Below, piece by piece: positions 16,166 to 25,028 of a DNA stretch of 36,024 nt. The translations under genes and the position numbers were made by a program. Origin of the DNA: Candidatus Gastranaerophilales bacterium. GTDB lineage: Bacteria > Cyanobacteriota > Vampirovibrionia > Gastranaerophilales > Gastranaerophilaceae. Below the pieces are notes generated by a model, which worked only from the letters and a program-made list of their open reading frames with translations, was not told the DNA's origin and searched no databases. Each line of letters opens with the position of its first letter. Within the stretch, counting starts at the first letter, position 1. The stretch spans positions 1 to 36,024 of the forward strand of contig CALVEW010000002.1 in the NCBI GenBank assembly GCA_944326645.1, given 5' to 3'.

Positions 16166-18436
16166 ATGCTAGATTTTTTATTTAAAAAGGAAACAAAGGT
16201 TAACAACTCACAACTTTTAAATGAATTTTATTCAAAATTAAAAGAGAAGTATAGTTTTGATACAATTTCAGATGAGCGAAAAGAGGTTTTGCGTGATTTG
16301 ATGAATGAATATGGTTATATTCCTTATTCTTATTCAAAAGCATTAGCTGAATTAAGTAATACTGAAGTTTTATATGCTCTGGAATATAAATGGAAAGCAA
16401 ATAATGTAATGGACACTTTAGGTAAATTCATGTTTGCCAATCCAAGTGTATTAGCAAGAAATAACGTTACGAATTCTGATTGGATAAAAAAAGAAGGTCA
16501 TAATATAAAACTAATAAATTTAGCTGGTTTAGGCAACGGAAATGAATCTGAAGAACCGGGTAAATTTATGGATTGGTTAAGACAATTAGCAATATTACCA
16601 ACAGGTAATTTATCTAATGGAATTTTTAATACAACAATATATTTAATACCATTCCATCCAAGAGAATTTGGTTGTGCATATTTACCAACATCATCAGATG
16701 TTAGTCCAAATTTAGAGGATAAGGATTTAACAGAATTAACCGGACAAGATGTTGAACAGCAGGTTAAGAACTTTATAATGTTGGCTCAATTAGCAGGTCA
16801 CCCTGTAATATATGATATTCTTCCTCAAACCGGTAGGTATTCGAAGGCTGTATTATCTCATCCTTATATAGCAAGATGGTTTGATATAAATGGTTTGATT
16901 GAAGAATTAGAAAAATCTTTAGATAAAGTATGTAATGAATTATCAGATATTAACTCAGATGATTTAGAGATAGTTAAAGGTTTATATAAGCAATCTTTGC
17001 GCGGTGGAATTGGAACATTAACAGATTATTATCAAGATATTTACAGAAAAATTGATGAAAAAATGTTAGATGAGAAAAAATACCTATCAAATGCAATGTT
17101 AGAGAAATCAATTCAAGATAAATTGCATAAGAAAGTAAAAACAATCATTTCTACAATTCTACATACACATAAGAAATTAGAAGAATCAGACATTGAAAAT
17201 CAAAGTGTAATAATTCAATTATTAATAAGTGAAGGAATGTGGCCTGCCCCAGGTGGAGCTTGGTGTTCAGCAGGTGTTCCAATATTTGATAAAATGAGTG
17301 AATGTGGTTCTTATCCTGTATTTAAGCATTATGATTATAAGGGTGAGGACGTGTCAGAATTTGCTAACTTGGATTGTCAAACTCCATATTATTTTGTTTG
17401 TTTAGAAGATGGCAAATTTAATAATGAGGTAGTTAATTATTTTATTAACGCAATGAAAAAACTTCAAAAAGATTATAATTTTGATGGATTTAGAGTTGAC
17501 CATATTGATCATATTGTGGATGCCGTATCAGAGGATAATGGAACTCCAATAAGTTATAGGGCTCCAAGAAAAGTATTAGGAATGTTAAATTCAGAAATGA
17601 AAGAACATGTTTTATATTTTGCAACTCTTGCTGAGTATATGTTATGGGATAATTACTTGAAGGAATACCATGAAGATATGGGATTTGATTTACTATGGGG
17701 AAATGATATTGTTTCTCAAAGTTTCAAGACTCCTCAAGCAATTGTAGATGATAATACTCAATTATCAAATTATAATATTGAATCAAATAAAAAATCAAAA
17801 TTAGGGATTTTAAAAACTTATAACAACCAAGATGGAGAATTTGAAGCAATTGATAGATATCCAGGTCAATTAGGATTTGATGGTGCATTATTTAAATGGT
17901 TCAAATATAAGTTTTTACCAGGTGGTAAAAATGCTCAAAGACCTGTATTGTATATAGATGGTGATGAATCATTTACCAAAACAGGTATAGAAAGAGTTAT
18001 AGGTTCTGAAATATCTATGGTAAGAGAACGCAATGATGATTTCTTTGCTAGGTTTGATGCAATTGATAGGTTTGTAAAAAACAATGATGTAATTGTAAAT
18101 GGAGAAGCTCATGTTGTAAGACAAGATGATGATGGATTTACAGTTTGGCAAATATCTAAAGAAGGTGTAAAAAATGCATTATTAGTTGTTGCAAATAATG
18201 TTTCTCCAACTGAAAAGATTTTAGTAGAAGAAAATGGACGTTCATATACTGAGATAAAAGAAGGTCGTGAGGTATTTGATAAAAATTTAACATTACCTTG
18301 TGATTATGAGATAGTATCTGAGTATAGATTTAATGGTATAGATTATGTTGAAGAACAATTATCTACACCTTTGAAAGATTTGAATATAGGTAAGTTAATG
18401 CCTGCAGAATACAAAATATATTTATTAAGTAGGTAA
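16166..18436 (+). CDS. Divergent GH13 alpha-amylase-superfamily protein
   Basis: A 756-residue protein with recognisable GH13 landmarks. Region II is DGFRVDHIDHIVD with the probable nucleophile Asp445. Region III is LAEYMLW with the probable acid/base Glu490. Region I reads HPVIYDILPQTGRYS (212-226): the usual Asp is present (Asp217) but the Asn-His normally after it is missing. Region IV, usually NHD, appears as YIDGDES (Asp598/Asp600). Residues ~1-150 and ~240-350 are helical insertions atypical of short amylases. The C-terminal ~100 residues may be a beta-sandwich. I infer an alpha-glucan- or glucoside-acting enzyme of unusual specificity; GH13-type phosphorylases and transferases are alternatives. 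There is no signal peptide, so it acts in the cytoplasm. It heads an operon with an HTH gene 1 bp downstream. Confidence 0.7.
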   Translation: MLDFLFKKETKVNNSQLLNEFYSKLKEKYSFDTISDERKEVLRDLMNEYGYIPYSYSKALAELSNTEVLYALEYKWKANNVMDTLGKFMFANPSVLARNNVTNSDWIKKEGHNIKLINLAGLGNGNESEEPGKFMDWLRQLAILPTGNLSNGIFNTTIYLIPFHPREFGCAYLPTSSDVSPNLEDKDLTELTGQDVEQQVKNFIMLAQLAGHPVIYDILPQTGRYSKAVLSHPYIARWFDINGLIEELEKSLDKVCNELSDINSDDLEIVKGLYKQSLRGGIGTLTDYYQDIYRKIDEKMLDEKKYLSNAMLEKSIQDKLHKKVKTIISTILHTHKKLEESDIENQSVIIQLLISEGMWPAPGGAWCSAGVPIFDKMSECGSYPVFKHYDYKGEDVSEFANLDCQTPYYFVCLEDGKFNNEVVNYFINAMKKLQKDYNFDGFRVDHIDHIVDAVSEDNGTPISYRAPRKVLGMLNSEMKEHVLYFATLAEYMLWDNYLKEYHEDMGFDLLWGNDIVSQSFKTPQAIVDDNTQLSNYNIESNKKSKLGILKTYNNQDGEFEAIDRYPGQLGFDGALFKWFKYKFLPGGKNAQRPVLYIDGDESFTKTGIERVIGSEISMVRERNDDFFARFDAIDRFVKNNDVIVNGEAHVVRQDDDGFTVWQISKEGVKNALLVVANNVSPTEKILVEENGRSYTEIKEGREVFDKNLTLPCDYEIVSEYRFNGIDYVEEQLSTPLKDLNIGKLMPAEYKIYLLSR

Positions 18437-18437
18437 T

Positions 18438-18842
18438 ATGGAAACTTTATCATCTTTTATTAATCAAAGACGTGAACAACTAGGAATGTCATCACTCGGA
18501 TTGGCTAAGAAAAGCGGGATTGATATTTCTACAATCGAAGATATTGAATCAGGCAAGGAATTATTCTTGCCTGTTACAATTCGTCAAAAACTTGCTAAAG
18601 CATTAAAATGTCAACCTGCAGACATACAAAAATATGAAAGAAATATTAATACAAAAATTATTTCAGATGAAATAATTGATGAAATTAAACAAAAAATATT
18701 AGCTAGAGAAAAAGAGATATATTGCCCAATGTGTGGGAACATTCTAGTTACTAGAATTGCAAAAATGTATGATTTAGAAGACAATTTAATGCTGCATCCT
18801 AAAGCTCATTGTTCAAAATGTGTTTTCCAGATTAAAGATTAA
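18438..18842 (+). CDS. XRE-type HTH protein with C-terminal zinc ribbon
   Basis: A 134-residue predicted DNA-binding regulator. Residues ~1-65 form a Cro/CI-type helix-turn-helix (RREQLGMSSLGLAKKSGIDI, then IEDIESGK). A charged linker leads to a zinc ribbon formed by C96-P-M-C99 and C125-S-K-C128. It begins one base after the GH13-like stop, so it is co-transcribed and probably regulates glucan metabolism or itself; that link is inference from position only. The zinc ribbon could also serve protein contact or redox sensing. Confidence 0.8.
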   Translation: METLSSFINQRREQLGMSSLGLAKKSGIDISTIEDIESGKELFLPVTIRQKLAKALKCQPADIQKYERNINTKIISDEIIDEIKQKILAREKEIYCPMCGNILVTRIAKMYDLEDNLMLHPKAHCSKCVFQIKD

Positions 18843-18851
18843 TGATATAAT
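18843..18851 (+). promoter_or_regulatory. Extended -10 immediately before the TPR gene
   Basis: TGA (18843-18845) followed by a perfect TATAAT (18846-18851) places the transcript start at 18858, exactly the second in-frame ATG of the next gene. There is no Shine-Dalgarno sequence. The -35 region is poor, as expected for an extended -10 promoter. Confidence 0.5.
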
Positions 18852-18857
18852 ATGTTT

Positions 18858-20843
18858 ATGCAAAATGATACAAAGTTAAATTTGAATATTGTGAATTCAA
18901 TTCGTGAAAATAATGATATAGTAAATGATATTTTGCACGAACAAAATTTAAATGCGCAAAATTTAAAGAAATTAATCACAGCATATAAAAACTTATATAA
19001 TTTAACACAAAGTATTAAATATCAAAAAAATATTGGAAATATATATTACTTTTATTTTAACAATAAAGATAAAGCTCTTGAGCATTATTTGATTTATGTA
19101 AGTAAAGTAAAAAATGATAGTTCTATTTTACATTTAATAAGTTTAATATATAAGTCTAAAAAAGATAATGATAATTATAAAAAGTATTTAGAACTAGCAT
19201 TAGATACATCATTTATAAGTTTAGGTGATCCGATTCCTAATTCAGAAGATTTAATTTTAGGTTTGAATATTGGTGTTGCTGCCGGATTATCAATGAATGA
19301 TGATGTTAAATATGGAGTAGAGGTTTATAAGAAGATTCTTCAATATTCACCTTTGCCAACAAGTATTATGACTCCGTATTTAGATTTAGAATTAAAAAAA
19401 GCTAACCAGTTATTTAAAGATGAGAACTGGCATGAGGCAATGGTTAAATATAAGAACATTTTCAATAATTCAACTTTAGAAGAAGGTGATTTTATAAGAT
19501 TAATTGATTGCTTAGCAGAATTAAAAGAAACTGATTTAGCAATGGAAATATTGAAAAAATATGAAGAATCAACAGAAGATAAAGTTCGTGCGGATTATGT
19601 AATTGCTGATTTGTTATATTTTAAGTTTAATAAAATTCCGGAAGCAATCGAACGTTATGAAAGATATATAAAACATAATTCTAATGATGCTTTGGTCTAT
19701 AATACATTAGGTCATTTGTATTCAACATATTACAATGATAAGTTTTTAGATAAGCAATTAAGCTATTTCTTAAAAGCTTATGAGTTAAATCCAAATTCAA
19801 AAACATTTATTAGAAATATTGCTTTAATATATAGCAAGTTGGGAGATTTTAAGAATGCCGACAAGTATTATAATTTAATATTAAAAATCAATCCATCAAA
19901 TAATGATTGTTTTGATTATGGATGTTTTTTAATCCGTAATGGCGATTTTAAGAAGGGTTATAAGTATTTCTTACAACGATTTAATAAAGAGACAAAACCT
20001 GCATTATATCCACCAATGTTACCTCCTGATAAGTTGTTAAAAAATAAAAAAGACCTTAAAGATAAAGTGATATTGGTTCAATGTGAACAGGGTTATGGTG
20101 ATAGTATAATGTATGCAAGGTTTGTTAAAGAGTTATCTGATCTTGCAAAGGGTGTATTATTTATTGTTCAGAATGAGTTGGTTGATTTATTTAAGACATC
20201 TGACTTAGGGGCAACAATATTACCTTTGGATACAGATTTTGCATCATTAGAGTATGATTATCATGTTCCTATTATGAATTTGCCATATATTTTAGGAACA
20301 AAGACAGATACAATACCTTATACTAATAAGTACATTACAGTTGCGGATAAAAAAGTAGAGCATTTTGCTTGCGAGTTTTTAGCGGATAAAAATAAGTTAA
20401 AAATAGGATTAGCGTTTGAAGGTAATGATGTATCAAGGGATTTAAATCGAGATGTTGAATTGGTAAAGTTTTTACCTTTATTGAAGAATAAGGAAGTTGA
20501 TGTATATATATTGCAACATGAAGATCCTAAAAAACAAATAGATAGTTTACCATCAAATACAAATATTATAAATGTTGGTAAAGATTTTACAACATTTGAA
20601 GATACAGCAGCTGCAATAAAAAATATGGATTTAATAATTACAACAGATAATGTAATATTAAATCTTGCAGGTGCATTGGGTGCAAAGACTTTTGGTATAT
20701 TTAACAAGTACACAGAATATCGTTGGTTTAATATCAAAGGTAAAGATGTATGTTGGTACAATTCTGTTAAGCCTTATCAAGCAAAAAATGTTGATGATTG
20801 GGATGAAGTTATCGCTAAAATTATTAGAGATTTAAACTTATAG
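18858..20843 (+). CDS. TPR protein fused to a GT9/GT41-like glycosyltransferase domain
   Basis: About 661 residues. Residues ~30-385 are tetratricopeptide-like helical repeats (for example YNTLGHLYSTYYNDKFLDKQLSYF and YSKLGDFKNADKYYNLIL). Residues ~390-655 resemble glycosyltransferase family 9 / heptosyltransferase-like domains: VQCEQGYGDSIMYARFVKEL, then DTAAAIKNMDLIITTDN and LAGALGAKTFGIF, YRWF and the terminal W-D-E-V-I. The usual D-T-x-x-x-H before LAGALG is here DNVILN, so the His is lost. Such fusions are common in surface-glycan and protein-glycosylation loci; the acceptor is unknown. The ATG at 18852 is rejected because a -10 TATAAT ends just before it and predicts initiation at 18858. 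Its stop is back to back with that of the convergent kinase. Confidence 0.75.
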   Translation: MQNDTKLNLNIVNSIRENNDIVNDILHEQNLNAQNLKKLITAYKNLYNLTQSIKYQKNIGNIYYFYFNNKDKALEHYLIYVSKVKNDSSILHLISLIYKSKKDNDNYKKYLELALDTSFISLGDPIPNSEDLILGLNIGVAAGLSMNDDVKYGVEVYKKILQYSPLPTSIMTPYLDLELKKANQLFKDENWHEAMVKYKNIFNNSTLEEGDFIRLIDCLAELKETDLAMEILKKYEESTEDKVRADYVIADLLYFKFNKIPEAIERYERYIKHNSNDALVYNTLGHLYSTYYNDKFLDKQLSYFLKAYELNPNSKTFIRNIALIYSKLGDFKNADKYYNLILKINPSNNDCFDYGCFLIRNGDFKKGYKYFLQRFNKETKPALYPPMLPPDKLLKNKKDLKDKVILVQCEQGYGDSIMYARFVKELSDLAKGVLFIVQNELVDLFKTSDLGATILPLDTDFASLEYDYHVPIMNLPYILGTKTDTIPYTNKYITVADKKVEHFACEFLADKNKLKIGLAFEGNDVSRDLNRDVELVKFLPLLKNKEVDVYILQHEDPKKQIDSLPSNTNIINVGKDFTTFEDTAAAIKNMDLIITTDNVILNLAGALGAKTFGIFNKYTEYRWFNIKGKDVCWYNSVKPYQAKNVDDWDEVIAKIIRDLNL

Positions 20844-22451
20844 TTATTTATTAATAATGAATCCAAAAGTATTAATGTCATTTTTTGAGCTTGTCACAAA
20901 AATATTTCCTTTGTGAGCATCAATAATTTGTTTAAATAGGTATAATCCAAGTCCAGCGCCTACTCTGTTGAATTTGTCTTCGTGTGTAACATATTTTTTA
21001 AAAATGTTATTTATTGTTTCCTGACTCATATATGGGCTATGATTGATAAATTTTACGCATATTTGAGGCGTATTATTTTTTATAATTTCGTTTAATAATA
21101 TGGTAATTGTTGAAGATTTAAAATTATAAGCTAAGCCGTTCAATATTAAATTTTCAAGAACTTTTTTGAGTTGATCTTTGTCTGCATTTATTATTGGGTG
21201 TTCAATTCTAGATTCAATACGAATATTAATTCCTGATGACTTAATTTCATTATTTAGAAGTTGAATAGTATCTTCTATCAATTTTAAAATATTAAAATTT
21301 TCATATAATAAATTAATTTCGCCGTTTTCATATTTATATGAAAATACTAAATTTTCTACCATTGAATACATATAATTATTAGAATCAAGCATTAATTTAA
21401 GTAATTCAATTTGTTCTTCGCTAAAATTTTTAAGATTCCCTTTTAAAAATAATTCTAAAGTTCTTATTTGAGCAAGTATTGGTGTTTTTAGGTCATGGCT
21501 AAGAGTTGCGATATAATTATCTCGTTGTTTTTGAATGTTTTTTATTTCATCAATATTTTTTATAAAAACAATAACTCCATTTACTTCTTCATTATTATTA
21601 ATCAATGGAACTTTTCTTATTGAATACCAATGTTCCGATCCATCTTTAGCTTTTAGGAGTTTATCAACGACAAGATTTGTCTTGGTTCTAATAATTCGAA
21701 GATTTTCTTCATTATTAACTTTTTTAATTAAATTGATATCAATATTTATATTTTTATCTACAGGGTCTATGCCTTTGGTATAGAATAGGAATGATTGTTC
21801 ATTCCCCATAACGTAGTTTCCATTTAAATCTATTATATATGCAATCATAGGTAAATTATTTATAACTGATTTAATTTGGGAATAACTTGATTTAAGTTCT
21901 TCTTTTAAAAATTCTTCTTCAGTTATATTTCTAATTAAACTTGCAACACCTTTAACATTCTTTCCTTTTTTAAGTGGAACAGAAATGCAAAAATAATATG
22001 TTTTCTCTTTAGGATTGTATAATTTATATTTTACAATTTTAGAGTTTTCAAGGACTTTTGTATCTTGTTTCGTAATTTCATCAGCTATACTTTTCTCAAA
22101 GAAATGTGAAATTGGTTTTCCTTTGAGTTGGCTTAGTTTATTGATTTTAAATAAATCTAATATTGCTTTATTCCCTAAAGTACATTTTAGATTTTTATCT
22201 TTACATAAAACATAGTCAGGTAAATACTTATGTATATTTTCCATTAAAATAGAAATGTTTTCATATTTATATGCTAATTCATCTAAATTAGTTTTTTTTT
22301 CAAGCCAAGAAGATGCTAAAACAGATATTAGGATTAGAAATAATATTATTTTTAAAAAAATATGTGGAATATTTAAGTCGATTGTCATAATGACAATAGC
22401 AGTTATAATAAAAAATAATATTGGTTGTATGTTTTCTTTTTTTAACCCCAT
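20844..22451 (-). CDS. Membrane sensor histidine kinase with two PAS domains
   Basis: A 535-residue kinase. Two hydrophobic helices (~9-26 and ~30-48) anchor it with almost no loop between. PAS domains follow at ~70-178 and ~190-305. HisKA has His319 in TLSHDLKTPI. The ATPase domain has a clear N-box (ENLILNGLAYN) and G2 box (VGAGLGL), but the G1 box reads FINHSPYM where D-x-G-x-G is expected; the conserved Asp that contacts adenine is absent. Activity may therefore be reduced or the protein may act mainly as a phosphatase. It lies 28 bp downstream of a NarL-type regulator in the same direction, forming a two-component pair. Its stop abuts that of the TPR-glycosyltransferase gene. Confidence 0.88.
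   Translation of the reverse strand: MGLKKENIQPILFFIITAIVIMTIDLNIPHIFLKIILFLILISVLASSWLEKKTNLDELAYKYENISILMENIHKYLPDYVLCKDKNLKCTLGNKAILDLFKINKLSQLKGKPISHFFEKSIADEITKQDTKVLENSKIVKYKLYNPKEKTYYFCISVPLKKGKNVKGVASLIRNITEEEFLKEELKSSYSQIKSVINNLPMIAYIIDLNGNYVMGNEQSFLFYTKGIDPVDKNINIDINLIKKVNNEENLRIIRTKTNLVVDKLLKAKDGSEHWYSIRKVPLINNNEEVNGVIVFIKNIDEIKNIQKQRDNYIATLSHDLKTPILAQIRTLELFLKGNLKNFSEEQIELLKLMLDSNNYMYSMVENLVFSYKYENGEINLLYENFNILKLIEDTIQLLNNEIKSSGINIRIESRIEHPIINADKDQLKKVLENLILNGLAYNFKSSTITILLNEIIKNNTPQICVKFINHSPYMSQETINNIFKKYVTHEDKFNRVGAGLGLYLFKQIIDAHKGNIFVTSSKNDINTFGFIINK
20850..20886 (+). terminator. Possible plus-strand terminator within the kinase 3' end
   Basis: ATTAATA (20850-20856) and TATTAAT (20870-20876) form a 7-bp AT stem, with six T at 20881-20886 four bases later. 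It would end the TPR-glycosyltransferase transcript inside the antisense kinase gene. The weak stem makes this tentative. Confidence 0.3.
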
Positions 22452-22479
22452 AAATCTATATATTCCGTTTAAAAATTTA

Positions 22480-23133
22480 TTAGCACAGATTATATTTATA
22501 TGCTTTTACTGCAGCTTGGACTCTATCAGTTACAGCTAATTTAGATAGAATATTAGATACGTGAACTTTAGCTGTATGTGAGCTTATTATTAATTTTTTT
22601 GCAATTTCTGTATTTGAACAACCTTCAGAGAGAAGTTTAAGTACTTCTTTTTCTCGCTCTGTTAAATTTCCAAGATCTTCTTTTTCATTATTGTATTGCT
22701 TTTGTATTCTGAAAATTTCCATAGCCAATTTTACAATTCTTGGATCAAGCCATATTGCTCCATTTATAACAGAATGAATGATATTATAAATTTTAGGTGT
22801 ATTTGTATCTTTAATTAAATATGCATTTGCCCCGGCAGATAATGCTGTTAAGATTTCATCTTCAGAATCGTGAGAGGTAATAATTATTATTTTCGTATCA
22901 GGATATGATTTTTTTATAATATTAGTAGCTTCTAAGCCATTCATATAAGGAAGTCCTAAATCCATTAATATCACATCTACTTTGCTTCGTTCTAAATATT
23001 TTATACATTCTTCAGCATTATCAAAATCTTTTACGATATCAATATCATCATATTCAGAAAGAGAGTATTTAAGAGCAGTTCTTGTTAATGTGTAATCTTC
23101 AACTATACAAATTTTGATTTTATTAGTTATCAT
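22480..23133 (-). CDS. NarL/LuxR-family response regulator
   Basis: A 217-residue DNA-binding response regulator. The receiver has phosphoacceptor Asp58 (LMDLGLPYMNG), Thr86 and Lys108. A LuxR-type helix-turn-helix occupies ~150-212 (LTEREKEVLKLLSEGCSNTEIAKKL, then HTAKVHVSNILSKL). All key residues are present. GAGGAT precedes the ATG. The PAS kinase gene follows on the same strand and is the likely partner. The 139-bp divergent region to the YkgJ-like genes is the natural place for autoregulation, but I see no clear dyad there. Confidence 0.92.
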   Translation of the reverse strand: MITNKIKICIVEDYTLTRTALKYSLSEYDDIDIVKDFDNAEECIKYLERSKVDVILMDLGLPYMNGLEATNIIKKSYPDTKIIIITSHDSEDEILTALSAGANAYLIKDTNTPKIYNIIHSVINGAIWLDPRIVKLAMEIFRIQKQYNNEKEDLGNLTEREKEVLKLLSEGCSNTEIAKKLIISSHTAKVHVSNILSKLAVTDRVQAAVKAYKYNLC

Positions 23134-23237
23134 ATCATCCTCTATTTAAATTTTTCTTCTCATTTATAATGCAATAAACATAGTAATAGTATTATTAGCC
23201 GGTTGGGTTATTTGAAATATTAAGAGATTAAACAAAA

Positions 23238-23266
23238 TTGGATATAAAAAAAAATAATGTTAAAAT
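23238..23266 (+). promoter_or_regulatory. Promoter predicting a leaderless YkgJ-like mRNA
   Basis: TTGGAT (23238-23243), exactly 17 bp and TAAAAT (23261-23266) put the transcript start at 23273, the A of the ATG. There is no Shine-Dalgarno sequence upstream of that ATG. Confidence 0.6.
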
Positions 23267-23272
23267 TTATTT

Positions 23273-23851
23273 ATGGGTTTAGAAAATTATAAAAATTTTC
23301 TTGATATTTTAAATCAAGATTTAGATGCGATGTTTGAGCATCAAAAGGATTATATTTTTTGTAAAGAAGGTTGTTCCCATTGCTGTGAATACGGAGAATA
23401 TCCTTTTACAGAAATTGAGTTTAATTATTTAATGATTGGATATAATAATCTGGATAATAAAACTAAAGAAATTATTAATAATAATATTAAAAATTTACAA
23501 AAAGATGAAAACGGTTATTATATTTGTCCGTTTTTGATTAATAGAAAATGTTCTGTTTATGCCAATCGAGGAATTGTTTGCAGAACATTTGGACTATTAA
23601 ATAAAGAGGCAGACGGGAAAGTAAATGGTCCTTTTTGTGGGAAATTAGGTTTAAATTATTCCAATGTTTATGATAAAGAAACTAAAGAGCTTTTAATGGA
23701 TGTAATTGAAGAGAATCAATACAAAAATCTTCCAAGAGTATTTAGTTTAGATATTACCAACATAAGAAAATTAGATTTAGTCAAAGAATTAGGAATAGAA
23801 TTTGGGGTGCAAAAGCCTTTAGACGAATGGTTAAAAGAATATGCAGAATGA
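23273..23851 (+). CDS. YkgJ-like Cys-cluster protein, first of a tandem pair
   Basis: A 192-residue YkgJ-family protein. Cys pattern: CKEGCSHCC near residue 30, then CPFLINRKCSVYANRGIVCRTFG in the middle and FCGKLGLNYSNVYD later. The cluster is expected to bind zinc or an iron-sulfur centre; no enzymatic role is established for the family. It closely resembles the next gene along its whole length, including KDYIFC/KEYICC, YPFTEIEF/YPFSEIEF and VYDKET, so the pair arose by tandem duplication. The two genes overlap by 11 bp. The start is supported by the promoter placement rather than a ribosome-binding site. Confidence 0.85.
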   Translation: MGLENYKNFLDILNQDLDAMFEHQKDYIFCKEGCSHCCEYGEYPFTEIEFNYLMIGYNNLDNKTKEIINNNIKNLQKDENGYYICPFLINRKCSVYANRGIVCRTFGLLNKEADGKVNGPFCGKLGLNYSNVYDKETKELLMDVIEENQYKNLPRVFSLDITNIRKLDLVKELGIEFGVQKPLDEWLKEYAE

Positions 23852-24467
23852 ACAAACCTTAAAAAATTATGAACAATACATACAATTATTAACTATTGAG
23901 TTAGATAAAATGTTTGAGAATCAGAAAGAATATATTTGTTGTTCTAATGGTTGTTCTATGTGTTGTGAACAGGGAATGTATCCATTCTCAGAAATCGAAT
24001 TTGAATATATAAAACAAGCATATGAAAAATTGCCAGAAGAGATAAAACAAAAAGTTAAAGAAAATGTTCAAGAATTATCTGATTTAGTTGGTAATGGGGA
24101 ATTTTTATACAAGTGTCCATTCTTAATAGATAAAAGCTGTTCAGTATATTCAAACAGAGGTTTGATATGTAGAACATTTGGTTTAATATCAGAAAATGCG
24201 GCTAAAAAACTAACAATTCCATATTGTGCAGAATATGGTTTGAATTATTCAAAAGTATATGATAAAGAAACACATCAAATATATATGGAAAAAGTACAAG
24301 AGCTTGGATATAAAAATATCCCAATGGCATATAATTTAAGCAAACATAATTTAATGTATGGAATTGCAAAAAGTCTTAACTTTGATTGGGGAGAATCTAA
24401 ATTATTAATTGAATGGTTATTAGAATATTTTTCAGGCTTGACTGATAGTCACTCTCAAGAATTATAA
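23841..24467 (+). CDS. YkgJ-like Cys-cluster protein, second of a tandem pair
   Basis: A 208-residue paralogue of the preceding gene with the same cysteines: CSNGCSMCC, then CPFLIDKSCSVYSNRGLICRTFG and PYCAEYGLNYSKVYDKET. It is slightly longer at the C-terminus. Translation is probably coupled through the 11-bp overlap. Its last codons contain a MerR-type promoter element (24437-24468) for the oxidoreductase gene. The spacing and conserved Arg-x3-Cys-Arg motif suggest the same metal site as its twin. Confidence 0.85.
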   Translation: MQNEQTLKNYEQYIQLLTIELDKMFENQKEYICCSNGCSMCCEQGMYPFSEIEFEYIKQAYEKLPEEIKQKVKENVQELSDLVGNGEFLYKCPFLIDKSCSVYSNRGLICRTFGLISENAAKKLTIPYCAEYGLNYSKVYDKETHQIYMEKVQELGYKNIPMAYNLSKHNLMYGIAKSLNFDWGESKLLIEWLLEYFSGLTDSHSQEL

Positions 24468-24468
24468 T
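24437..24468 (+). promoter_or_regulatory. MerR-type promoter/operator of the oxidoreductase gene
   Basis: TTGACT (24438-24443) and TATAAT (24463-24468) are separated by 19 bp, the long spacing typical of MerR-activated promoters. The spacer holds a dyad: the site 24437-24459 starts CTTGACT and ends CTCTCAAG. It matches the site at 25478-25500 in 20 of 23 positions. It overlaps the end of the preceding gene. Transcription from ~24475 is followed by AGGAG and the ATG at 24489. Confidence 0.75.
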
Positions 24469-24488
24469 ATTTAAAAAGGAGATTAATT

Positions 24489-25028
24489 ATGAAAAACATT
24501 TTAATAATATCAGCAAGTCCAAGAAAGAATGGAAATTCCGATATTCTATGTGATAAATTTATGCAAGGTGCAAAAGTCGCAGGACACAAAGTAGAAAAAA
24601 TATTTTTAAAGGATAAAAATATAAATTATTGTACAGGGTGTGGTTTATGTACAACAAATAATTATACTGCCTGTTCTCAAGTTGATGATATGGAAGAACT
24701 CCTTCAAAAACTATTACAAGCCGATGTTATTGTTATGGCTACTCCGGTTTATTTCTATACAATGAATGCACAAATGAAAACATTTATTGATAGATGTTGC
24801 TCTAGATATACCCAAATAAATAATAAAGAGTTTTATTTTATTGCAACTTGTGCCGATTCAAATAAGAATAATCTAAATAGAACATTTGATAGTTTTAGAG
24901 GGTTTACAGCATGTTTAGAAGGTGCAACTGAAAAAGGTTGCTTATATGCAACTGGTGTTTGGGAAAAAGGTGATGTAAATAATACAGACCTTGTCAACCA
25001 AGCATATAATATGGGATTAAATGCTTAA
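24489..25028 (+). CDS. Flavodoxin-family NAD(P)H-dependent oxidoreductase
   Basis: A 179-residue flavodoxin-fold protein of the NADPH-dependent FMN reductase / iron-sulfur flavoprotein group. The FMN phosphate loop is SASPRKNGNSD (8-18) and the second flavin loop is ATPVYFYTM (~84-92). A compact Cys motif, C48-TG-C51-GL-C54, with another Cys at ~62, resembles the cluster-binding region of iron-sulfur flavoproteins. It probably uses FMN to reduce quinone-like or electrophilic substrates. An AGGAG Shine-Dalgarno sequence and a MerR-type promoter lie upstream, placing it under the convergent MerR regulator. The stop codons of the two genes touch. Confidence 0.85.
   Translation: MKNILIISASPRKNGNSDILCDKFMQGAKVAGHKVEKIFLKDKNINYCTGCGLCTTNNYTACSQVDDMEELLQKLLQADVIVMATPVYFYTMNAQMKTFIDRCCSRYTQINNKEFYFIATCADSNKNNLNRTFDSFRGFTACLEGATEKGCLYATGVWEKGDVNNTDLVNQAYNMGLNA

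Noticed and set aside
20318-20761. 147-codon minus-strand frame inside the TPR-glycosyltransferase gene
   Set aside because: It is antisense to a well-supported glycosyltransferase domain; its composition and lack of domains fit a shadow frame.
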